Source: Clostridia bacterium (lineage in GTDB: Bacteria; Bacillota; Clostridia; Oscillospirales; CAG-382). From it: a DNA stretch of 64,000 bases. The position numbers and the translations under genes are program-made. Shown piece by piece: positions 42,964-50,180 of this stretch. The notes under the pieces are model-generated. The model did no database searches. It was not told the DNA's origin and worked only from the letters and a program-made list of their open reading frames with translations. Every line of letters begins with the position of its first letter. The first letter of the stretch is position 1. Location of the stretch: contig JAFXBC010000003.1 of NCBI GenBank assembly GCA_017516825.1, forward strand, positions 1-64,000. The letters are read 5' to 3'.

Positions 42964-45579
42964 TTGAAACGATTTTTAAGCTTGGCCTTGGCCTTGATGC
43001 TGTTGCTCTGCGCCTGCGGAGAAACTGCAGAGAACACTTCCTCTCTGCCGGGGGCGGAAAGCGTTGAGGAATCCTCCACGGAGGAAAGCGAGGTCAGCAA
43101 GGTGTTTGAAGAAAACCAGCTCATCGGGGAGATCGATGCTTATCTCACCGGAGAAGCTCCCGACCGTACCATGCTTGCCAAGAACCTTTTTTCCGATGCA
43201 AGCTACACCTTTAACACCAACACCAACGAAAGCTATACCGACCCCGATATGAAGAAGCTGAACGACGGCAACAAGCGGGATCTCTTTGACCAGTACAGTT
43301 GGGTTGGGTTTACGGGGAATACCGTCCCCACGGTCACCTTTGATCTGGGTGAGGGGGAGCACGCGTTGGCAGACGTGGAGATCAATATGCTCCGCCAGGT
43401 AGCTTACGGTATTGAGCTTCCCGACAGCGTGATCCTTTCCGTTTCCGAAGACGGAAAAGAGTTTGTGGACATCTCCACCCTGAAATCCCCCGCCGACGTG
43501 GGAGAAGGAAACGTCTTCGTCTACCGCTTTGCTCTGCCCGTGACGGTGTCTGCAAGATATATCCGTCTCTCCTTCCGCCGCAAGGCAAGCAACTTCCTGT
43601 TCATGGACGAGATCACCGGGTATGAATACTGCGAGGAGGGCACCCTGGATCCGTCCACGGGAAGCTCCACCGCAGAGGTCAAGTTGGTATACGACTACTA
43701 CGAATACGATCTGAAAAAGGACGTTACCGTGGCGGTCAGCCCCTCCGACAGCGATTACGACACCCGCCAAAACCTGGCTCTTTTGGAGGGCGTAGAGGTA
43801 CAGGCTAAGCATTTTGATCCCTTTGAGCCTGCCCACGTAGGTTCTAACTCCGACAAGGAACGGCTTGCCGTGCTGATCGACGGAAAGCGAGCCAAGAAGG
43901 CATCCTACGGGGACGGCACCTTCGCCCATTTCTACCGCGGCTGCGGACGGCACGTGGTGGTGGATCTTGGCAACGAGATGGCCGTTGACTCCGTAGAAGC
44001 GGAGTTCTTGAACGAGGTCAGCGTGGGTATTGCGGTTCCCCCTGCGGTGATGGTCAGCGTCAGCAACGACGGCGAGAATTGGATCACCACCTACGGTGGA
44101 TATACCCTGGAGTACGGCAGCAATGAAAAATGCCTGTACAACGTTGCCGCTGACTTCAAGGAGACCTACCGTGCACGGTACATCCGCATTTCCTTCACCA
44201 CCGTGCCGGAAAACGCCGTTTCCTCCAACGTGTATCTTTCCGAGATCGAAGTCTGGGGTAAGAAGAACGCGGAAAACGTGCCCGAGGCAAAGGACGATCC
44301 CTCCATCGTCATGGGGCGTTACCCCGATATCGAGGATCTGGGTTGTAACAACGTACTCCTGGCCGCGGTGAACGGAAACGCCAAGGAGAATCCCACCCGT
44401 AATCTGGACGTTGCAGGCGCCTTGAAGCATCAAGCTTATTTGGACGAGCAGGGCAACGTTCTGGATACCTTCTACGATTCCGTGCTGTTCTGCCCCTCCA
44501 ACAGCTTCCCCTTCACGTCCGACGTGAAGGCCAACGCAGACCTTTACCGTGCCGATATGTTTACGGAAGGCTTTAACCTTTACGCCTGGGATGAGGCGGC
44601 AAGACAGGTACAGGAAGCCATTCCCGGCACGGCGGATGCCACCGTTTGGCTGAACCTGATGTGCCCCGACAACGACGATATCTGCCCCGACGTGGACGGT
44701 GACGGCAAGGCCGAAGATCTTTCCACCCCGGAAGGACGGCTGAGTTATCTGAAGTATCAGGTGGACGAATACCTGAAGGCCTGGGAGGAAGCGGGCTTTG
44801 AGCATATCACCCTGTTGGGCTTCTATTGGAACAACGAGACCATTCACAGACACGATCTTGCCCTGGAAAAGGCTGTGATCGGCGGGATCAACGCCTATAT
44901 TCACGAAAAAGGCTACAAGAGCTTCTGGTGTCCCTATTACAGCGCCTACGGCACCTGGCTGTGGCAGGAACTGGGCTTTGACGTGGCTTGCCTCCAGCCC
45001 AACTATATGTTCTACGTCACCGAGCCCACCCGTCTGAAAGCTACTGCGGACATCGCAAAGATCTACGGGATGTGCGTGGAGATCGAGATCGAGGTGGTCA
45101 GCGGCGAAGGCTCCGTGGACAAATACCGGGAATACCTCCGTGAGGGCTTCGACAGCGGCTATATGCACTCCGTGAAGCTATACTACGTCAGCGGCACTCC
45201 CAGCGCCATCGCCGCCGCTTACGATTCCGAGGATCCTCTGGCTCACTCCGTTTACGAAGACACCTATCTTTACGCCAAGGGCAAGCTGGACGAAAACTAC
45301 AACTTGGGTAGCGCCGTCTCCATGGACGATATCAAGGATATCGACTTGCAGGTGGTCCACGGCAAAAAGGTGGATTTCGACCTGGCCCTTCCCGAGGGCT
45401 TGAAAGCGCGGATCATGGAAAGCACGGTGTACGGCACCTTCCGACTGGATCTTTCCGGAGAGGGCTACTACCGTGCCATGAAGGGCTTCCGCGGGGAGGA
45501 TCGGATCGTGCTGGAGATCTACGATACCGCAGGAAACAGAAAAACCGTCACCATTGCGGTGACGGTTACGGAAGAATAA
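42964..45579 (+). CDS. DUF4855 discoidin-domain lipoprotein 3 (divergent)
   Basis: The 871-residue protein has lipobox LCAC and an acidic linker. Discoidin-like segments follow (SEDGKEFVD, ARYIRLSFRR; NDGENWITT, ARYIRISF), then a DUF4855 domain (about 450-780) and a short C-terminal beta domain. The EF-hand-like loop DVDGDGKAED begins at Asp576. The LDGFYW segment of paralogue 1 becomes LLGFYW here, losing an acidic residue that might be catalytic. I favour TTG 42964 after AAGAAAGGA; GTG 42955 is the alternative. A terminator lies just past the stop. Confidence 0.82.
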   Translation: MKRFLSLALALMLLLCACGETAENTSSLPGAESVEESSTEESEVSKVFEENQLIGEIDAYLTGEAPDRTMLAKNLFSDASYTFNTNTNESYTDPDMKKLNDGNKRDLFDQYSWVGFTGNTVPTVTFDLGEGEHALADVEINMLRQVAYGIELPDSVILSVSEDGKEFVDISTLKSPADVGEGNVFVYRFALPVTVSARYIRLSFRRKASNFLFMDEITGYEYCEEGTLDPSTGSSTAEVKLVYDYYEYDLKKDVTVAVSPSDSDYDTRQNLALLEGVEVQAKHFDPFEPAHVGSNSDKERLAVLIDGKRAKKASYGDGTFAHFYRGCGRHVVVDLGNEMAVDSVEAEFLNEVSVGIAVPPAVMVSVSNDGENWITTYGGYTLEYGSNEKCLYNVAADFKETYRARYIRISFTTVPENAVSSNVYLSEIEVWGKKNAENVPEAKDDPSIVMGRYPDIEDLGCNNVLLAAVNGNAKENPTRNLDVAGALKHQAYLDEQGNVLDTFYDSVLFCPSNSFPFTSDVKANADLYRADMFTEGFNLYAWDEAARQVQEAIPGTADATVWLNLMCPDNDDICPDVDGDGKAEDLSTPEGRLSYLKYQVDEYLKAWEEAGFEHITLLGFYWNNETIHRHDLALEKAVIGGINAYIHEKGYKSFWCPYYSAYGTWLWQELGFDVACLQPNYMFYVTEPTRLKATADIAKIYGMCVEIEIEVVSGEGSVDKYREYLREGFDSGYMHSVKLYYVSGTPSAIAAAYDSEDPLAHSVYEDTYLYAKGKLDENYNLGSAVSMDDIKDIDLQVVHGKKVDFDLALPEGLKARIMESTVYGTFRLDLSGEGYYRAMKGFRGEDRIVLEIYDTAGNRKTVTIAVTVTEE

Positions 45580-45580
45580 C

Positions 45581-46462
45581 TTATCCGTGTATGGAAACGC
45601 CTTGTGAAAGCAGGGCGTTTTTTCCGTGCAAAAGGGTCTCCTCTCCGGGGATCCATTCCGCATGGGAGGTATCGTCCATCCCCGACGCCCTTGCCTTGGC
45701 ATCGCCGTAGGGGTGGTAGGGCAAAAGCTCCACGCCTTCGCAGTTTTGCAGGCTGTGGTACAGTTTTGCAATGGCGGAATAGTGGGCGTCATTGGTGTTC
45801 ACGCCGCTTACCAGAATACAACGCAGGCGTGTCTTCCCGCCCAGGGAATCCACCAGGCGGAGGTTTTCCAGGATGGTCTTATTGGAGACCCCCGTATACG
45901 CTTTATGCCGTGCGTCGTCGGTATCCTTCACGTCCCAGAGGAACAGATCCACCAAAGGAATGGCCTCTTTCAACAAAGCGGGGGAAACGAACCCGCAGGT
46001 CTCCACGGCGGTGGAAATGCCGTTTTTCTTGCAAAGCTTCAAAAGCTCCAAGACCGCTTCCCCCTGCAAAAAGGGCTCTCCCCCGGAAAGGGTGACCCCG
46101 CCGCCGTTTTGGTAGAAGGGGGCATCCCTTTGGATCGCCGCCAAAAGCTCTTTCGGCGTCATCTCCTTGCCGCACAAGGACAACGCCCCGGTGGGACAAA
46201 GGGAGGTACAATTCCCGCAGGAAACACACTTTTCACGCCTTAGGGTGTGAATATGCGCAAAGACGTGTACCCCCTCGGGGCATTCCCCGCAGGCACGGCA
46301 GGCAATACATTTTTTCGCTTCGAACAAAAGCTGTGGGTGAGGGCTTTGGGTCTCGGGGTTGTGGCACCAGGCGCAATGCAAGGGACAACCCTTGAAGAAG
46401 ATCACCGTCCGCACCCCGGGCCCGTCGTGCATACAGAATCTTTGGATCTCCGCCACCTTCAT
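45581..46462 (-). CDS. Glycyl radical enzyme activating enzyme (radical SAM)
   Basis: The 293-residue activase installs the glycyl radical on its partner enzyme. FFKGCPLHCAWCHNPE carries the radical SAM CxxxCxxC. Two ferredoxin-type 4Fe-4S clusters follow (CIACRACGECPEG and CVSCGNCTSLCPTGAL), then GGGVTLSGGEP and the barrel. This layout is that of activases for glycerol-dehydratase-like rather than PFL-like enzymes. It overlaps the enzyme gene by 4 bases. Confidence 0.93.
   Translation of the reverse strand: MKVAEIQRFCMHDGPGVRTVIFFKGCPLHCAWCHNPETQSPHPQLLFEAKKCIACRACGECPEGVHVFAHIHTLRREKCVSCGNCTSLCPTGALSLCGKEMTPKELLAAIQRDAPFYQNGGGVTLSGGEPFLQGEAVLELLKLCKKNGISTAVETCGFVSPALLKEAIPLVDLFLWDVKDTDDARHKAYTGVSNKTILENLRLVDSLGGKTRLRCILVSGVNTNDAHYSAIAKLYHSLQNCEGVELLPYHPYGDAKARASGMDDTSHAEWIPGEETLLHGKNALLSQGVSIHG
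45595..45623 (+). terminator. Terminator of DUF4855 lipoprotein 3
   Basis: AAACGCC (45595-45601) pairs with GGCGTTT (45614-45620) and continues into a T-run. It lies inside the 3' end of the convergent activase gene. Confidence 0.7.
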
Positions 46463-48576
46463 GAGTGCTCCTCCGTTTGGGCGATGATCATGTCCTGCCA
46501 GCCCCGATCCAGGGTCACGAAGCGGGCGTTCCAGCCGGAGACCCGCACGGAAAGGGTATCGTAGGCCTCGGGGTGGGCCTGTGCCGCTCTCAGAATGGCC
46601 CCATCCGCCACGTCAAGCTGGAGGAAGAAGCCGCCCAGGGTGGTAAAGCCCTGCATGAGAGCAGTGACGGCGAAAATACCGTCCTCTCCCTTTACGGCGG
46701 AGGGCAACAGCTTGAGATCCAAGGCCGCCCCGGTGGTCATTTCCGCAAGGTCTATCTTGCAATAAGAGCGGATCACGGCGGTGGCACCCTCCTTGTCCGT
46801 CCCCGGGGTGGGTGAGCAGTTTCCCGCCAGCACCTCCCCCGCCCTTCTGCCGTAGGGAGTGGCCCTGCGGTGGGGCGCCCATTCCAACTGTCTGCCGAAG
46901 GTGCTGATCCCCGGAGGGGTTCCGTAGCCGCATCTCCCCTCCTGCCCGCGGCAGATGGCGGCAAAATCCTTTGCCAGGGAGACGGCGATCTCATCACATT
47001 CGTCGTTATCGTTACCGAAATAGGCGTAGCGGCTTTGCACGTACCGCCGTAACACCTCTTCCCCTTCCCAGTCCTTTTCCAAAATGGCAAGAAGCTGTGG
47101 CAGGGTGCATTTTTGTTCTTCATAGACCAGCTTGCGGATGGCGTACAGGCTGTTCACCGTGTCCGCAAAGCCCCCAAAGTGGGGTGAACGGATATTGTAA
47201 ACGGCGCCGCCGCGGAAATAAGGAAGTCCCGCTTGGATACACCCGCCCTCAAACAGGGAGATCACCGTGGAGGGAGTCCAATCCCCCCAACGCCATCTGC
47301 CGCGATCATCCTTCCCCAGCATTTCATGACAATGATACTCCACGATCCCCGCCACGGCGGCTTCCAGATCAGTCAGGTAGGCTGAATAGAGTGCATCGTA
47401 GGTGGCAAAGTCCGCCCCCGTCTGTAAGGTCTTCTGCTGTAATACCTGCAAGCCGTCGAAGGGGTCGTACCCAAAATTGGTCTTCCCGGGAATCTGCACC
47501 TCCCAACAGCCGTCGTTGGCAAACTTCCAGACCTCTTCCTTGGGGTATCCGTAGGATAAAAGGCTTTGGTAGATCAGCTCCTCGTTGTACACCGCCAACA
47601 CGCCTCCGCCGTAGCGGATGACCTCTGCCATGCGGCGAAGAAGCTTTTGGGGCGTACCCTTATGCAACCGCAGGGTGGTGGGGAAATCCCCGATGCCCAG
47701 TTCCTCGATCACATCCAGCACCAGGTAGGTAACGTGGTTAGTGATATCCTTCCCTTCCCCGTCTCTGCCCCCAATCACCAGGTTCTGGTAATGCTGGGCG
47801 TCGCCGCTTCCGTAGTTGCCTCCGCAGATCCACTCACAGCCCTTGATGAAGAAATGAGCCAGAAGCTCCCTTGCTTCCTCTAAGGTAAGCCTGCCCTCCG
47901 CCAGGTCACGGTCCAAAAAGTCCCCCAGCAGCCAGTCGATCCTGCCGATGCCCGGCCAGTTGCCGCAAAGCCGCTGGAAGGCGAAGGCAAACCAAATGCT
48001 CTGCAAGGCCTCCCGAAAGGTTGTGGGAACGCCGAAGGGCACCTTGGAAAGAACGGCGCAATTCTCCTCGTATCCCGCCTCCTTCAGCGCCTCCAGGTAT
48101 CTGCCGTGCCAGATGGCAAAGCTATCCAGGCAGGAAAGACAGCTTTGCAAAAAGGGCTCCCTGTCCGTGCCTCTGTGGGCCTTCAGAGACGCCAGAACGT
48201 CATCACGGATGCCTGCTATTCCACGCTTTACCACCGTTTCAAAATCCGTTGTGAGGTGGCTGACGGCGTAAAACACCGGTTTCCCTTCGAAAGAAGCGGG
48301 AACGTGGTGGCGGATGGCCTCCCCCAGGGTGGCACTGCCGCTGATCTTCTCCCCCTCGCAGATCCGCAAGGGCGCGTGAAGGCAGATCTCTCGGATGGCG
48401 AGATCGTATTTTGCAAGGTCGGTCAGCTCCGCAAAGTTTTCGATGTGATCCAAAGAAACCGTGGGAACTGCCGCTGTCTCCCTGCCGTAACGGCAATGGA
48501 GGGAATCGTATGCAAATCTGCGGGTGGATTCCGACAGGCGGACAGGGCGTTTGCCGAAGGCAGAATAGAATTCCAT
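46459..48576 (-). CDS. Glycyl radical enzyme of unassigned class
   Basis: The 705-residue enzyme has the ten-stranded barrel layout of pyruvate-formate-lyase-like proteins. The thiyl radical Cys357 lies in NDGCWE with Glu359. The glycyl radical is Gly681 in RVSGWNARF, where most classes have a Tyr after the Gly. The Cys-x-Glu pairing suggests a dehydratase or lyase rather than PFL, which has two adjacent cysteines. It is shorter than most relatives (about 750-850). The activase overlaps its end, and an Idh-type dehydrogenase lies 64 bases upstream behind a hairpin. GAGG precedes ATG 48576. The substrate cannot be named from sequence. Confidence 0.85.
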   Translation of the reverse strand: MEFYSAFGKRPVRLSESTRRFAYDSLHCRYGRETAAVPTVSLDHIENFAELTDLAKYDLAIREICLHAPLRICEGEKISGSATLGEAIRHHVPASFEGKPVFYAVSHLTTDFETVVKRGIAGIRDDVLASLKAHRGTDREPFLQSCLSCLDSFAIWHGRYLEALKEAGYEENCAVLSKVPFGVPTTFREALQSIWFAFAFQRLCGNWPGIGRIDWLLGDFLDRDLAEGRLTLEEARELLAHFFIKGCEWICGGNYGSGDAQHYQNLVIGGRDGEGKDITNHVTYLVLDVIEELGIGDFPTTLRLHKGTPQKLLRRMAEVIRYGGGVLAVYNEELIYQSLLSYGYPKEEVWKFANDGCWEVQIPGKTNFGYDPFDGLQVLQQKTLQTGADFATYDALYSAYLTDLEAAVAGIVEYHCHEMLGKDDRGRWRWGDWTPSTVISLFEGGCIQAGLPYFRGGAVYNIRSPHFGGFADTVNSLYAIRKLVYEEQKCTLPQLLAILEKDWEGEEVLRRYVQSRYAYFGNDNDECDEIAVSLAKDFAAICRGQEGRCGYGTPPGISTFGRQLEWAPHRRATPYGRRAGEVLAGNCSPTPGTDKEGATAVIRSYCKIDLAEMTTGAALDLKLLPSAVKGEDGIFAVTALMQGFTTLGGFFLQLDVADGAILRAAQAHPEAYDTLSVRVSGWNARFVTLDRGWQDMIIAQTEEHS

Positions 48577-48597
48577 ATAAAGAACCTCAAAATAAAC

Positions 48598-48625
48598 AAA
48601 GGGCCATCCCGCAGGACAGCCCTTT
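48598..48625 (-). terminator. Hairpin between Idh-like and glycyl radical enzyme genes
   Basis: AAAGGGC (48598-48604) pairs with GCCCTTT (48619-48625), with an inner TCC/GGA pair. On the minus strand it is followed by GTTTATTTT. It may attenuate read-through from the dehydrogenase gene. Confidence 0.65.
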
Positions 48626-48640
48626 TCTCAGACGATAAAA

Positions 48641-49705
48641 TTAACCCAGGATAATTTCCTTGCCGGTCTCGGAGGAATCGTACATAGCCTGCATCATCTC
48701 TGCCGTCTTGATAACGGTGTCGATGTGAGAGGGAAGCTTCTCGCCGGTCTTGATGCAGTTGATAAAGCCGTCGATCTCTTTCTGGAACATGGGCTCATCC
48801 TTGTACTTGGGCTTGAAGTTCACCAAGCTGCCGCAGGAAGTGGTGTAAACGGTGAAGTCGCCGCCATAGTTCAGTCTCGCGCCACCCTTGGTACCCAGGA
48901 AGTCGATATAGCTTTCATTAACGCCCAGGTTCTGTGCCCAAGCGCCGTTAAAGGTGATGGTGGGGCCGTCGGTGCGAACGAAGCCGGTTACGAAGTCGTC
49001 AACGTCGTAGGTACCGTTCATATCCTTGGTATCCTCAGCCCACATGCCTTCGTATACGTAGTTGGGCATATCTACGCCCAGCTTGCTGTACGCCTTGGCG
49101 GAAACGGAGGTAGCCTTGGGGTCGCCGGTGCAGTACATAACGATGTCCAGATAGTGAACGCCCCAGTCGATGAGAACGCCGCCGCCGGAGATCTCCTTGG
49201 TGGTGAAGGCACCGCCGAGCCCGGGGATGGAACGCTGAGAACGGAAGCAAACGTAAACGTGGTAGATCTCGCCCAGGTCGCCGGACTGAATGATCTCGCG
49301 GAGACGGTTGACAGCGGAATTGAAGCGGTTGACCACGCCGATGTTCAGGACCTTACCGGACTCGTGCTGAGCCTGCTGCATTGCCAGAGCCTCGGAGTAA
49401 ACGCGGGCTGCGGGCTTTTCGCAAAGAACGTTCTTACCTGCTTTCAGAGCATCGATGGTGATGAAAGCGTGCTGCTTGTTGGGAGTACAAACGGAAACTG
49501 CCTCGATCTCGGGATCGTTCAGAACAACGTGGTAATCCTCAACTGCGGTGCCGCAACCGTACTTCTCTACGCACTTCTCTGCCTTGTGGAGCAGGATGTC
49601 GCAGAAATACTTGATCTCAACCTCCTCGTTCTTCATATAAGCGGGGATGTGAGCACTGTTGGCGATCGTACCGCAACCGATGATCGCAATCTTCATTTTT
49701 GCCAT
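48641..49705 (-). CDS. Gfo/Idh/MocA family oxidoreductase
   Basis: The 354-residue NAD(P)-dependent sugar or inositol dehydrogenase has a Rossmann fold starting KIAIIGCGTIANSAHIPAYM. The CEKPAA motif carries the conserved lysine, and the late Asp-x-x-His in GVHYLDIVMY is typical. The substrate is probably a sugar or cyclitol. ATG 49705 has GGAGG upstream. It is transcribed toward the glycyl radical enzyme and its activase and may belong to the same pathway (inference). Confidence 0.88.
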   Translation of the reverse strand: MAKMKIAIIGCGTIANSAHIPAYMKNEEVEIKYFCDILLHKAEKCVEKYGCGTAVEDYHVVLNDPEIEAVSVCTPNKQHAFITIDALKAGKNVLCEKPAARVYSEALAMQQAQHESGKVLNIGVVNRFNSAVNRLREIIQSGDLGEIYHVYVCFRSQRSIPGLGGAFTTKEISGGGVLIDWGVHYLDIVMYCTGDPKATSVSAKAYSKLGVDMPNYVYEGMWAEDTKDMNGTYDVDDFVTGFVRTDGPTITFNGAWAQNLGVNESYIDFLGTKGGARLNYGGDFTVYTTSCGSLVNFKPKYKDEPMFQKEIDGFINCIKTGEKLPSHIDTVIKTAEMMQAMYDSSETGKEIILG

Positions 49706-49766
49706 AGTGGGTAACCTCCGAAAGTGTTTGAATTTCATAGTTTTTAAGGGTTTTCACCTTACTTGC

Positions 49767-49795
49767 ATATTACCATATTCTTCTGCGTTTTGCAA
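49767..49795 (-). promoter_or_regulatory. Promoter of the Idh-like gene
   Basis: TTGCAA (49795-49790) and TAATAT (49772-49767) have a 17-base spacer. Confidence 0.6.
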
Positions 49796-49824
49796 GTGAT
49801 TTTCAAAAAAAATTCAAAAAGCTC

Positions 49825-49853
49825 TTGACAAATCCCATATGCTCTGTTATAAT
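49825..49853 (+). promoter_or_regulatory. Fully consensus sigma-A promoter of the fusion gene
   Basis: TTGACA and TATAAT are exactly 17 bases apart, the best match to consensus in the window. Transcription would start near 49860, leaving a leader of about 320 bases before ATG 50181. Confidence 0.85.
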
Positions 49854-49866
49854 CCCTAACATCAAA

Positions 49867-50070
49867 AGCATGGAAGTGGAACAAGCTTCCGTTTTCCCTT
49901 TTCAGAGAGCCGTCGGTCGGTGTGAGACGGTATGGGTGCGGAATGCGAACTCACCACAGAGCTTTCCTTTCGAACGGGGGTGTACTGCCCTTCAGTAGGG
50001 AGTGAACGGGTTTCTCACCGTGATCAGGAGAACCGATTGCTGGATCGGTGTTGCATTTTTGCAATTTTCA
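49867..50070 (+). promoter_or_regulatory. T-box-like leader RNA
   Basis: The leader carries words typical of T-box stem I and following stems. These are CAGAGAGCCG (49903), CGGTCGGTGTGAGACGG, GAATGCGAACTCACCACAGAGC in parts from 49941, then CAGTAGGGAGTGAACGGG and CACCGTGATCAGG. T-box leaders sense uncharged tRNA. Two specifier readings are possible: UGC (49944-49946, Cys) or CUC (49950-49952, Leu). A TGGA at 50041 inside an ACCGA/TCGGT stem could be the tRNA-end-binding bulge and would fit a U73 tRNA such as tRNA-Cys, but the usual TGGNACCGCG word is missing. A small TTGCA/TGCAA hairpin with a T-run follows at 50051-50068. Confidence 0.6.
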
Positions 50071-50180
50071 TAGGTTACGTGTTTTTTCCCGGTAGCTCTG
50101 TCGGTGTATCTGTGCCCGATGGGGTTATTTTTATTTCCTTGCTTTCACTCCACATTTTTCCGGGAAAGGAACAGCCAACC

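Noticed and set aside
49860..50180. Cobalamin, TPP, FMN or SAM riboswitch in the fusion-gene leader
   Set aside because: None of the conserved boxes of those classes is present. The T-box words fit better.
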